Shown here: one piece after another, positions 25,048-34,155 of the stretch
How positions within the stretch are numbered: the stretch's first letter is position 1
Layout: each line of letters opens with the position of its first letter
From: Candidatus Geothrix skivensis
Lineage (GTDB): Bacteria; Acidobacteriota; Holophagae; Holophagales; Holophagaceae
Direction: 5' to 3'
Length of the DNA stretch: 64,000 nt
Assembly: GCA_016721195.1 (NCBI GenBank)
Contig: JADKIO010000008.1
Span: 124,001 to 188,000 of the forward strand
The notes under the pieces: generated by a model
What the model was told of the DNA's origin: nothing
Databases searched by the model: none
The model's input: the letters and a program-made list of their open reading frames with translations, nothing else
Program-made: the position numbers and the translations under genes

Positions 25048-26355
25048 ATGACCCGTCTCAAAACGCGCCTCCAGGAACTGATTCTGGAACACCGCCCCCG
25101 CACTGCCCGGCTCCTGAAGGAATTCGGCAAGGTCGTCATCGATGAGGTGACCATCGATCAGTGCATCGGCGGGGCCCGGGACATCAAGTGTCTCGTGACC
25201 GACATCTCCTACCTCGACTCCCAGGAAGGCATCCGGTTCCGGGGCAAGAACATTCCCGAGACCTTCGCGGCCCTCCCCAAGCTGCCGGGGGCCGAGTACC
25301 CGACCGTGGAGTCCTTCTGGTACTTCATGCTCACCGGCGAGATCCCCACGGCGGCGGAAGCTGAAGAAATCCACCAGGATTTCAAGTCCCGCGCCAAGGT
25401 GCCGGCATATGTCTTCGATGTGCTGAAGGCCCTGCCCAAGGACAGCCATCCCATGGTGATGCTCTCCACGGCCGTGCTCGCCATGCAGAAGGAGAGCAAG
25501 TTCAACAAGCTCTACCACAGCCTCAAGAAGAACGACTACTGGGACTCGATGTACGAGGATGCCTGCGACCTGCTGGCCAAGCTGCCGGAGATCGCCGCCT
25601 TCATCTACCGCTACAAGTACAAGAACGGCGACATCATCCCCGGCAACTACGACCTGGACTTCGGCGCCAACTTCGCCCACATGATGGGCATTCCCAAGCC
25701 CTATGACGATGTGTCCCGGATGTACTTCATCCTCCACAGCGACCACGAGAGCGGCAACGTCAGCGCCCACACCACCCACCTGGTGGCTTCGGCCCTTTCG
25801 GATGCCTACTACTCCTTCAGCGCGGGCCTCAACGGCCTCGCGGGTCCCCTCCATGGCCTGGCCAACCAGGAAGTGCTGGACTGGATCAAGGACTTCCAGA
25901 AGAAGCTCGACGGCGCCGAACCCACCGAGGAGAACGTCAAGCAGGCCCTCTGGGATACGCTGAACTCAGGCCACGTCATCCCCGGTTACGGCCACGCCGT
26001 GCTGCGCAAGACCGACCCCCGCTACACCGCGCAGATGGAGTTCTGCCAGAAGCACCTGCCCAACGATCCGCTCTTCAAGCTGGTCAACATGATCTACCGG
26101 GTGGCCCCGGGCGTGCTCACCGAGCAGGGCAAGACCAAGAACCCCTGGCCCAACGTGGATGCCCAGAGCGGTGTCATCCAGTGGTACTACGGCCTCACCG
26201 ACTACGACTTCTACACCGTGCTCTTCGGTGTGGGGCGCGCCATCGGCGTGCTGACCAACATCACCTGGGACCGCGCCCTGGGCTACGCCCTGGAGCGTCC
26301 CAAGTCCGTCACCACCGCCATGCTCGAAGAGTGGGCGATGAAGGGTGGACGGTAG
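25048..26355 (+). CDS. gltA: Citrate synthase, eukaryote-like type
   Basis: 435 residues. It condenses oxaloacetate with acetyl-CoA to citrate. Catalytic elements: the first His region HGLANQEVLDW and the second GYGHAVLRKTDPR, which carries His and Asp/Arg. The sequence (SHPMVMLSTAVLAMQKES; long N-terminal helices) resembles the mitochondrial type described from Geobacteraceae rather than the hexameric E. coli enzyme. AGGAG precedes the ATG at 25048. It converges on the ATP-citrate lyase genes and shares a terminator with them. Confidence 0.93.
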   Translation: MTRLKTRLQELILEHRPRTARLLKEFGKVVIDEVTIDQCIGGARDIKCLVTDISYLDSQEGIRFRGKNIPETFAALPKLPGAEYPTVESFWYFMLTGEIPTAAEAEEIHQDFKSRAKVPAYVFDVLKALPKDSHPMVMLSTAVLAMQKESKFNKLYHSLKKNDYWDSMYEDACDLLAKLPEIAAFIYRYKYKNGDIIPGNYDLDFGANFAHMMGIPKPYDDVSRMYFILHSDHESGNVSAHTTHLVASALSDAYYSFSAGLNGLAGPLHGLANQEVLDWIKDFQKKLDGAEPTEENVKQALWDTLNSGHVIPGYGHAVLRKTDPRYTAQMEFCQKHLPNDPLFKLVNMIYRVAPGVLTEQGKTKNPWPNVDAQSGVIQWYYGLTDYDFYTVLFGVGRAIGVLTNITWDRALGYALERPKSVTTAMLEEWAMKGGR

Positions 26356-26373
26356 ATCCTCCTCCACCTCCAA

Positions 26374-26408
26374 GAAAAGGGGGCGGGCCACTGGGCCCGC
26401 CCCTTTTC
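26374..26408. terminator. Bidirectional terminator between citrate synthase and ATP-citrate lyase
   Basis: GAAAAGGGGGCGGGCC, loop, GGGCCCGCCCCTTTTC. T-runs exist on both sides (CTTTTC on plus, CTTTTTT beyond on minus), so it can end both converging transcripts. Confidence 0.85.
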
Positions 26409-26421
26409 TGTAAAAAAGGCA

Positions 26422-29148
26422 CTACAGGATGTAGGAGAGCTCCGTCTCCGGCGTGCGGCAGTCCAGGTCCAGGCCGCGGTCCCGGTGGTCGGCGATCTCG
26501 GCGATCATGCCGATGCTCCGCCCGAAGAGGAAGAGGGTGAAGGCCAGGTCCTGGACCTGGAGCATGGTGATCCGACCCGCCTGCAGATCCTTCCAGACCA
26601 ACTTGAGGGTAATCACCGCCAGCACCGCATCCACGTTCACGCAGAAGACGTTCTTGGTGACGCCTTCGGCGTAGAGCTCCTTGACCAGCAGGCTGTAGAA
26701 GTCCCAGAAGGCGTTGTGGACACCCCTCTCGGCCAGCATGCCTGCGACGAACTGCTCCCGCGGATCCACGTTGATCTTGTTGCCCCGGAAGACGGGGTGG
26801 TTGATGCAGGGGATGGGTTTCACGGTGCCATCCTCCTCCTCCTGGGCCAGCTTCTTGTAGGCACCATAGGCTCTGGCCGCCTGATTCGCCATCTGCTTGA
26901 GATCCAGGCCATGGCTGGGATCTCCGGGCTCAGGGAGGGAGGTGCCCTGGAACTGCTCCATGAGGAACTTGATGGCCTCATAGCCGTTGCCGCCATGGGC
27001 CCGGCCCGTGTTCGCCAGGAAGCCCACGAAAGCCATGGAGATGTCGTTCCGGGCACTGACGCTCCCCTTGGCGCCCTTGGCCGAGAGGGTCCCGGGACCG
27101 TTGGTGACGGTGAGGCCCAGCAGTGTCTGGAACTCAAGCAGCTCCACGGGATCCGGCACGCGCCCAAAGAGCACTTTGAACGCGTTTTCGGTGAAGCTGA
27201 GGTTCAGGTTGGACAGCTTCTTGTCCACCAGCTTCTTCCAGTGGGGGTTGTTGGACCGGTCCACCACCGAATAGGCCACGATGCGGGACATGAGGTAGAA
27301 GTAGGTGACGGAGTCCTCCACCAGCTGGCGGCTGATGCGCTTCTCCAGCATGGGATTCCAGAGGACGCACACGGCGATGGTGGCCAGCAGGAACTCGTAG
27401 GAATCCCGGATCTCCAGGCCACGACTTTCGGCCAGGTCGAGGATGTGCTGGCAGACCTTGAGGGCCACGCAGGTCTTCTTCGACTTCCTGACCTCCTTGT
27501 AGAGCAGGTCGGAGACGTCGGTCTTCCGGGAGGGTTCCGCCCCCAGCAGATGCTCCGCGACGAAGGCGTCCAGTTCGGGTGGAAAGACATTCGTATGCTC
27601 GTCCAGGCTGAACTCGCGGATGAGGTCGATGATGAACTTGGCATGGGCTCGGGATTTCTCCAACAGGGCCTTGTTCCCCACGAGGGCGATCTGGGAGGCG
27701 AGGTAGGCGTTGGGCGTGCAGCCATTGGCCCGTCCCACATCGATGAGGTCCATGCGGCGCTCATCGATCTTCATGAACAGGTTCAGGATCAGGTTCAGGG
27801 TGTTGAGATCGGATTTCTCAGGCATGACCTTGGCCAGCGCGAAGTACAGGTTCTCCTCCAGGGTCCAGCGGGACAGATCCAGGACCGTCTTGCCGTGCAG
27901 TTCGGAGATCTGCGTCTCAGGGTTCATCCGGGAGGCCCCGGACTTGTCCGCCATGTTCTGGCGCCGGTAGTGCGCCCCCACCTGCTTGTTCACTTCCACG
28001 ATCTGGTGGTCGTAGGGGGAGGGCGCCTGGGTGATGGGGAGATCCAGTGCGGGTGGCACCTTCACCATGGTGTCGCCCAGCCAGAGCTTGAGCGACAGGT
28101 CCCCGGTGGTTTCGAAATCGGGCTTCTCGTCGATCTTCTCGTAGACCGCCCTCACCGCATCCGGGATGTACTGGATGCTGGACACCCGCACCCCGCGCTT
28201 GCTGACCTTGCAGGTCTTGGGATCGAAGACATCCACCCCGAAGTACTCATCGAACCAGCGTTCCTTGCTCTCGGCGTCGTCGCCGCTCCCGGACAGCGCT
28301 CCGGCGTGTCCGCAGGCCCGGGTGATGTTCTTCTTCCAGCGGCCGGTGACGCAGGCAATGATCGGCTTGGTGAAGCCGAAGGTCCGGTCCTTGATCCAGT
28401 CCAGGGCCATCTTCTCGTAGTACCCGCCGGGCTCCACGTAGATCACCACCGCCTTGGTGCGGGGGTCGTTCTGGGCCGCGTAGAGGAACTCCGGCAGGGC
28501 GAAGTGGATGTAGACGTCCTTCCCGCTCGAGACCGCCGTGCTGATGCCAAAGCCCGCGGTGCGCAGGTATTCGGCCATGGTGGTGGTGAAGTTCCCCGAG
28601 TTTGAGTGGATGGCGATGGACCCCTTCCGGAGGGTCTCTTCCGGGTGGTCTCCGCCCAGGCTGCCGCCGATGCGCACCCGGTCCCACGCATTGGCCATGC
28701 CCAGACAGTTCGCGCCGATGACATCGACACCGGCCTCCTGGCAGAGCGCCCGGATGTTGCGGGAGTCCCGGGCGGGAACCTTCTCCGTGACGATGACGAT
28801 GCGTTTGAGCGCCTCGTTGTGGGTCACCAGCTCGGACACGGCCTTGCACACGCCCTGGGGCGGAATGTAGACCACCCCCATGTCGAAGGCGATGCCCTTC
28901 TCCATGACCTCCCGGATGCTGCGGTAGACGGGGATGTTGCCGAGCTTCGTCTCGAGGATTCCCCGGCGCCCGTACTGCACGCCGGCGACGATGTTGCCGC
29001 CGCTGTACTCGTGGGAGACCGGCGTCACCTTGCGGCTTTCGCTGCCGAGGATGTTCATCACGCAAACCCGGTGCTCCCGGGTCACCAGCTCTTCCAGGGA
29101 GTGCAGGCCGACATAGTAGGGGAAGGGTTTGGTCTTCAAGCGTCGCAT
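26422..29148 (-). CDS. ATP-citrate lyase, large subunit (CoA-ligase/citryl-CoA lyase part), extended form
   Basis: 908 residues. The first 330 resemble succinyl-CoA synthetase alpha/ACL: CoA-binding Rossmann part, IHSNSGNFTTTMAEYL, and the phospho-His (about residue 281) in CGHAGALSGSGDD. The C-terminal 260 resemble the citrate-synthase-like lyase domain (NTGRAHGGNGYEA, FLFGRSIGMIAEIADHRDRG, ending ELSYIL as ACL ends in ISYVL). About 300 residues more than the usual ~610-residue subunit lie between. With its partner it would cleave citrate with ATP and CoA to acetyl-CoA and oxaloacetate. AGGAGG precedes the ATG; nine bases separate it from the partner gene. Confidence 0.82.
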   Translation of the reverse strand: MRRLKTKPFPYYVGLHSLEELVTREHRVCVMNILGSESRKVTPVSHEYSGGNIVAGVQYGRRGILETKLGNIPVYRSIREVMEKGIAFDMGVVYIPPQGVCKAVSELVTHNEALKRIVIVTEKVPARDSRNIRALCQEAGVDVIGANCLGMANAWDRVRIGGSLGGDHPEETLRKGSIAIHSNSGNFTTTMAEYLRTAGFGISTAVSSGKDVYIHFALPEFLYAAQNDPRTKAVVIYVEPGGYYEKMALDWIKDRTFGFTKPIIACVTGRWKKNITRACGHAGALSGSGDDAESKERWFDEYFGVDVFDPKTCKVSKRGVRVSSIQYIPDAVRAVYEKIDEKPDFETTGDLSLKLWLGDTMVKVPPALDLPITQAPSPYDHQIVEVNKQVGAHYRRQNMADKSGASRMNPETQISELHGKTVLDLSRWTLEENLYFALAKVMPEKSDLNTLNLILNLFMKIDERRMDLIDVGRANGCTPNAYLASQIALVGNKALLEKSRAHAKFIIDLIREFSLDEHTNVFPPELDAFVAEHLLGAEPSRKTDVSDLLYKEVRKSKKTCVALKVCQHILDLAESRGLEIRDSYEFLLATIAVCVLWNPMLEKRISRQLVEDSVTYFYLMSRIVAYSVVDRSNNPHWKKLVDKKLSNLNLSFTENAFKVLFGRVPDPVELLEFQTLLGLTVTNGPGTLSAKGAKGSVSARNDISMAFVGFLANTGRAHGGNGYEAIKFLMEQFQGTSLPEPGDPSHGLDLKQMANQAARAYGAYKKLAQEEEDGTVKPIPCINHPVFRGNKINVDPREQFVAGMLAERGVHNAFWDFYSLLVKELYAEGVTKNVFCVNVDAVLAVITLKLVWKDLQAGRITMLQVQDLAFTLFLFGRSIGMIAEIADHRDRGLDLDCRTPETELSYIL

Positions 29149-29157
29149 TGATGCCTC

Positions 29158-30435
29158 CTAGGCCCTGGCCTGGGTTTCAATCTGTGTCCGGTAGGCGTCG
29201 GCACCTTCCGAGCGCCACCACTCGTCAAGCTTCTTGGCGTATTCGAGAGTGAGGATCATCGATGTATCGTGGCCGAAGATCTTGTAGGGGAAGCCCAGCC
29301 GGTCGAGGATGTCTTTCGCGTAGAACATGCCCTTGACGACGTTCGGCCCACCCCGGCCGATCACGATGTAGAGCGGCTTCCAGCCCGCCTTGGATACATG
29401 ATCGCGGAGGGCGTCGAAGACCCCCTTGAAGGTCACGTAGATGTCCGTGTTGTTGGCCTTGCCCCCGATGAGCAGGAGCATGCTGGCCCTGTCGTACCAG
29501 TGCTCGAAGGTGATGCGGCTGATCTCGTAGATCTTCTCGTAGGGGGGGTTCCCTCCGAAATCGGAAGAGAAGATGGCCGCCTCCCCGAGGGTCTCGGTGC
29601 CGGCACTGTTGGCACCGCCCCCGAACATGAAGGGGATGATGCTTCCCTGCGGGTTCATCTCCAGCACGTCGCTCTGGCCCTGGTAGGTGCGCAGTTCATT
29701 GATTTCGGCCTCAAAGGCCGTGGTCTCCGTCTGGAAGAGGGCATCCGGCAGGCCGATGCGCTTCCAGGCCGGGTTGTCCTGGTCGAAACTCGCCTTGACG
29801 TCGCAGGCGACCGGCAGAAGCTGGTTGCCCTTCCGCTGAACCCGGATGGGATTCAGCTCGATGGTGGTCAAGCCGTAGCCATCGTACAGATCCCACAGCT
29901 TCGGCAGGTGCTGGACCAGCGCCGAGATGAACGCCTCGGGGCAGCCGGTATCTGTGAGCGCGTTGGTGATCTCGAACGCATTGATGCCGATGAAGGGATC
30001 GATCTCCACCACCGCCTTCTTCTCGGGTGGCAGTTCTTCGATGTCCACGCCGCCCCAGGGCGTGATCGTGAACACGGGGCCCCGGTGGATGCTGGAGCTG
30101 GAGATGCTGAAGTAGACCTCGAGGTCGGAGGGGACAAAGGCCTCCATGGTCACGCCATTGGCCGTGACCGTCTTGTTGCCATAGGTATGCTGGGCGAAGA
30201 AGAGCTCCCGCTTGGCCTGCAGCGCTTCCTGCAGGGTGCTCACGATGCGCACCAGGCCGGCCTTGCCCTTCTTCCCGACACCACCGTAGAAGGCCGGCTT
30301 GACCACCAGCTTCCTGTGCTTTTCCAGGAACTGCTGGATCTCCTGATTGGTGGCGGAGCCATCGATGAACTCCGCCATGGGGAATTCAACCAGCTGCAGA
30401 AGTTTGGAGCCGTACCGCAAGCCCGACAGTTGCAT
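29158..30435 (-). CDS. ATP-citrate lyase, small subunit (ATP-grasp/citrate-binding)
   Basis: 425 residues, size of the small subunit in two-gene ACL (plant ACLA, Chlorobium AclB). The N-terminal half is ATP-grasp (VVKPAFYGGVGKKGKAGLV; ELNPIRVQ with the metal Glu/Asn). The C-terminal half is a citrate-binding CoA-ligase fold (FMFGGGANSAGTETLGEA, IGGKANNTDIYVTFKGVFDAL, IVIGRGGPNVVKGMFYAK). It phosphorylates the large subunit's His and binds citrate. GAGGAGAG precedes the ATG. It is the first gene of the pair. Confidence 0.85.
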   Translation of the reverse strand: MQLSGLRYGSKLLQLVEFPMAEFIDGSATNQEIQQFLEKHRKLVVKPAFYGGVGKKGKAGLVRIVSTLQEALQAKRELFFAQHTYGNKTVTANGVTMEAFVPSDLEVYFSISSSSIHRGPVFTITPWGGVDIEELPPEKKAVVEIDPFIGINAFEITNALTDTGCPEAFISALVQHLPKLWDLYDGYGLTTIELNPIRVQRKGNQLLPVACDVKASFDQDNPAWKRIGLPDALFQTETTAFEAEINELRTYQGQSDVLEMNPQGSIIPFMFGGGANSAGTETLGEAAIFSSDFGGNPPYEKIYEISRITFEHWYDRASMLLLIGGKANNTDIYVTFKGVFDALRDHVSKAGWKPLYIVIGRGGPNVVKGMFYAKDILDRLGFPYKIFGHDTSMILTLEYAKKLDEWWRSEGADAYRTQIETQARA

Positions 30436-30699
30436 GGTCTCTCCTCAGTCGACTTTGGCAATGAGCTGGGATGCCGGTCCACACAGGAAACAACCGGGTC
30501 CCGTTAAATGATATCGGCATCTTCTTAGCGGACAAGGGCAAAGATTACTATTAGGTCGTAATACGATGCCTCGTTGATGACTCTGCGGTGATCAACGCGG
30601 TCCCCCCATTGAATCACCACCAGCCTTTCAGGTTCCTTGCAAACCCCGCCATGACACAACTTCCCCTTCTGTTGGGATCATCGATCGCCGACGAGCGGG
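30436..30699. other. Non-coding region between pyrG and the ACL genes
   Basis: 264 bp without a supported gene. The part next to the ACL start (30500-30560) is AT-richer (TAAATGATATCGG, GATTACTATTAGG) and should hold the ACL promoter, but I could not fix -35/-10 boxes. Confidence 0.5.
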
Positions 30700-32295
30700 T
30701 CAGCCGTGGCTGGCGACGCTGGCCTTCACGAACGCCGTGAACAGCGGGTGGGGGCTGAGGGGCCGGCTCTTGAACTCCGGGTGGAACTGGCAAGCCAGGA
30801 AGTAGGGATGGTCCTGGAGCTCGACGATCTCCACGAAGACCCCATCGGGGCTCATGCCCGTGAACAGCAGACCCTTGTCCTCCAGGGCCTTCCGGTACTC
30901 GTGGTTGAATTCGTAGCGGTGGCGATGGCGCTCACTGATCTCGGTGCTGCCGTAGGCCTTCGCGGCCTGGCTCCCAGGCGCAAGCCGGCAGGGGTAGGCT
31001 CCCAGGCGCATGGTGCCGCCCAGTTCCTCCACGTCCACCAGCTCCCGCAACTTGAAGATCACGCGGTGCTTGGGCGCGTCGTCGAACTCGGTGGAATCGG
31101 CGCCCTCCAGGCCCACCACGTTCCGCGCGAACTCCACGGAGGCCATCTGCATGCCGAGGCAGATGCCGAAGAAGGGGATGCGGTGCTCCCGGGCGTACTG
31201 GATGGACTTGATCATGCCGCGGGTGCCGCGCACGCCGAAGCCGCCGGGCACCAGGATGCCCTGGCAGTCCTGGAGGAAGGTCGCGGGATCCTGGTGTTCC
31301 AGCTCCTCCGCCTCGATCCACTTGAGGTCCACCTGGGTTTCCAGGCCGTAGCCCGCGTGGTGGAGGGCCTCGATGAGGCTCTTGTAGCTCTCCTTGAACT
31401 CCACGTACTTGCCCACCACGCCGATGCGCACGGCGCCCTTGGGGTTGCGGATGCGGTGCAGCAGGTTCTCCCAGGCGCTGAGGTCGGGCGTCCGCTCGCC
31501 GAGACCCAGCAGGGTCGAGACCTTGGCGTCCAGACCCTCAAGGTGCAGGTTCAGGGGGACTTCATAGATGGAGTGGGCATCCCGGGCGCTGAAGACGGCA
31601 TCCGTGGTCACGGAGCAGAAGAGGGCGATCTTGTCCTTCAGCTCCCGGGGGATGTCCTGCTCGGCGCGGCAGAGCAGCACGTCGGGCTGGATGCCCAGGG
31701 CCCGCAGTTCCTTGACGCTGTGCTGGGTCGGCTTCGACTTCAGTTCCCCCGCGGCCTTGATGTAGGGCACGTAGGTGAGGTGCATGTTGATGGCATTGCC
31801 CAGGCCGGCCTCGAGCTTGAACTGGCGGATGGCCTCGATGAAGGGCTGGCTTTCGATATCGCCCACGGTGCCGCCGATCTCCACGATCACCACGTCCATG
31901 TCCTTGGCGACCTTCTTCATGACCCCCTTGATCTCGTCCGTGATGTGGGGGATCACCTGCACGGTCTTGCCCAGGTAGTCGCCGCGGCGCTCCTTCTGGA
32001 TCACGGTGTTGTAGATGCGGCCCGTGGTGATGGTGTGGTTCTGGGTGGTGGGCACCGAGGTGAAGCGCTCATAGTGGCCAAGATCCAGGTCCGTCTCCGC
32101 GCCATCGTCCGTGACGAAGACCTCCCCGTGCTGGAAGGGCGACATGGTGCCCGGATCCACGTTGAGGTAGGGATCCATCTTCATGAGCGTGACCTTCAGC
32201 CCCCGGGCCTCCAGCAGCGCACCCAGGCTGGCCGCCGCGATGCCCTTGCCCAGCGAACTCAGCACGCCACCGGTCACGAATACATACTTGGTCAT
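30700..32295 (-). CDS. pyrG: CTP synthase
   Basis: 531 residues. It aminates UTP to CTP using glutamine. N-terminal synthetase: KYVFVTGGVLSSLGKGI (P-loop), DPYLNVDPGTMSPFQHGEV, EIGGTVGDIE. C-terminal amidotransferase: GGFGVRG, nucleophile Cys in FFGICLGMQ, and CQFHPEFKSRP with the triad His/Glu. The start at 32295 (MTKYVFV) matches the family; the frame extends upstream into argS. It lies eight bases after argS and is probably cotranscribed with it. Confidence 0.97.
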   Translation of the reverse strand: MTKYVFVTGGVLSSLGKGIAAASLGALLEARGLKVTLMKMDPYLNVDPGTMSPFQHGEVFVTDDGAETDLDLGHYERFTSVPTTQNHTITTGRIYNTVIQKERRGDYLGKTVQVIPHITDEIKGVMKKVAKDMDVVIVEIGGTVGDIESQPFIEAIRQFKLEAGLGNAINMHLTYVPYIKAAGELKSKPTQHSVKELRALGIQPDVLLCRAEQDIPRELKDKIALFCSVTTDAVFSARDAHSIYEVPLNLHLEGLDAKVSTLLGLGERTPDLSAWENLLHRIRNPKGAVRIGVVGKYVEFKESYKSLIEALHHAGYGLETQVDLKWIEAEELEHQDPATFLQDCQGILVPGGFGVRGTRGMIKSIQYAREHRIPFFGICLGMQMASVEFARNVVGLEGADSTEFDDAPKHRVIFKLRELVDVEELGGTMRLGAYPCRLAPGSQAAKAYGSTEISERHRHRYEFNHEYRKALEDKGLLFTGMSPDGVFVEIVELQDHPYFLACQFHPEFKSRPLSPHPLFTAFVKASVASHG

Positions 32296-32303
32296 CGGAA
32301 CTC

Positions 32304-34103
32304 CTACATTTCTTCGGGGGCCTGGATGCCCATGAGGAACAGGCCCTGGCGCAGCGCGCGGGCCGTGGCCACGCACAGGGCGAGGCGGGCATCGCGGACC
32401 TGCGGGGTGTTCTCGGGAGCCAGGATGGGACAGTTCGTGTAGTAGCCGCTGAAGGAGCGGGCCACGGCCACCAGCTGCCGGGCGAGGGGCGTGGCCATGC
32501 AGCCTTCGGCCACGGCGGCGGTGGCGTTCGGCAACCCGGCCAGCTCGAACAGGAGGGCCTGGGCCTCGGGAGCTTCCACGCCGCCGAGATTAGCTGGCAG
32601 GGACGTGGGCTCAAAGGGCAGCACGGGACCCACGGGCGCGCCGGGCTGGGCCTTTGCCGCCCAGTCGCCGCCCGCCTTGCGCAGCACGCTCATGATGCGG
32701 GCGTGGGCGTACTGGACATAGGGGCCCGTGTCGCCGTCCAGGGCAATGACCCGGTCCCAGGTGAAGGTGATGGACTTCACGCGATCGTTCATGGCGTCGA
32801 AGAACACCACGGCACCCATGCCCAGCATCTCGGCCACGCCGGCCTTGTCCTCCAGGTCGGGATTCTTCTCCTCGATGATGGCGGCCACGCGCTCCCTGGC
32901 CTCGTCCAGCACGTCCTCCAGGAAGATGACGTTGCCCTTGCGGGTGCTCATCTTCCCCTCCGGCAGCTTGACCATGCCGAAGGGCGTGTGCAGCATGCGG
33001 CCCTTGAACCAGGGATCCAGCTTGTCGAGCACGGCGAAGATCTGTTGGAAGTGCAGCACCTGGTCCGTGCCCACCACGTAGAGGCAGCGGTCGAAGCCGT
33101 AGGCCTGCTTGCGGTAGAGCGCCGCGGCGAGGTCCCGGGTGGCATAGATGCTGGTGCCGTCCCCCTTCTGGACGAGGCAGGGCGTCGTGATGCCCACGTC
33201 CTCCAGGTTGATGATGCGGGCGCCCCTGTCGCCCTCCACCAGCAGGCCCGCCTGCTCCAGGAGGTCCATGGTGGGAATCAGCTGATCTTCGTAGAAGGCC
33301 TCGCCCTGGGCCAGGGTGTCGAAGCGCACCCCCAGGCGGTCGTAGATGCGCTGGAACTCCCGCAGGGAGATCTCCCGGAACCAGCTCCAGAGGCGCCGGG
33401 CCTCGGCATCTCCGGCCTCCAGGCGCTTGAACCAGCCCCGGGCCTCGTCGCGCATGGCCGGATCCTGCTCTTCCTCGGCGTGGAAGCGCACGTAGAGCTG
33501 GAAGAGGCGGAACAGGGGCGTTCGGCGCTTGTCGGGGGCCGGCTCGGCCCAGTCGAAGTCCTGATCAAGATCGGCATTTCCTTCCTGAGCCCAGCGGGTG
33601 TAGGCCGCCAGCAGGGTGCCGAACTGGGTGCCCCAGTCCCCCAGGTGATTGAGGCGGAGGGTTTCGTACCCCAGGAACTGGTGGGTCTGGGCCAGGGCGT
33701 GGCCGATCATGGTGGAGCGCAGGTGGCCGATGGTGAAGAGCTTGGCGATGTTCGGCGAGCTGTATTCAACGATGACTTTCTTGCCGTTGGCCGGACGGGA
33801 ACCGTAGGGCTGGCTCAGCGGCGCCTGGAGGATGGCACCGAGCACGGCCTGGGCACGGGTTTCCGGCGCCAGTTTCAGGTTCAGGTAGGGACCCGCCGCC
33901 ACCAGGGTCGCTCCGGGGATGGTGATGGAAGCCGCCAGCTCCTGGGCCAGCTGCACCGGGTTCTTTCCCAGCTGCTTGGCGGCCCGGAAGCAGGGGAAGG
34001 CCAGATCGCCCAGCTCGCCGGACTTGGGCCGCTCCAGCGTGATCTCCACGCCGGGCAGGGCGGCCCCCAGCTGCTGTTCGAAGGTGTGTCGCAGGGCTTC
34101 CAT
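32304..34103 (-). CDS. argS: Arginyl-tRNA synthetase
   Basis: 599 residues, class I. N-terminal additional domain, then the HIGH-type signature NIAKLFTIGHLRST, the KMSKS equivalent GKMSTRKGNV, and the C-terminal DALR anticodon domain (YVQYAHARIMSVLRKA). It charges tRNA-Arg. It is flanked by the transketolase N-terminal subunit upstream and pyrG downstream on the same strand. Confidence 0.96.
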   Translation of the reverse strand: MEALRHTFEQQLGAALPGVEITLERPKSGELGDLAFPCFRAAKQLGKNPVQLAQELAASITIPGATLVAAGPYLNLKLAPETRAQAVLGAILQAPLSQPYGSRPANGKKVIVEYSSPNIAKLFTIGHLRSTMIGHALAQTHQFLGYETLRLNHLGDWGTQFGTLLAAYTRWAQEGNADLDQDFDWAEPAPDKRRTPLFRLFQLYVRFHAEEEQDPAMRDEARGWFKRLEAGDAEARRLWSWFREISLREFQRIYDRLGVRFDTLAQGEAFYEDQLIPTMDLLEQAGLLVEGDRGARIINLEDVGITTPCLVQKGDGTSIYATRDLAAALYRKQAYGFDRCLYVVGTDQVLHFQQIFAVLDKLDPWFKGRMLHTPFGMVKLPEGKMSTRKGNVIFLEDVLDEARERVAAIIEEKNPDLEDKAGVAEMLGMGAVVFFDAMNDRVKSITFTWDRVIALDGDTGPYVQYAHARIMSVLRKAGGDWAAKAQPGAPVGPVLPFEPTSLPANLGGVEAPEAQALLFELAGLPNATAAVAEGCMATPLARQLVAVARSFSGYYTNCPILAPENTPQVRDARLALCVATARALRQGLFLMGIQAPEEM

Positions 34104-34155
34104 TCAATGTCCTCATTCCTCATCGGACGGCGCATGCGCCGCCCGATGTCTAGGG

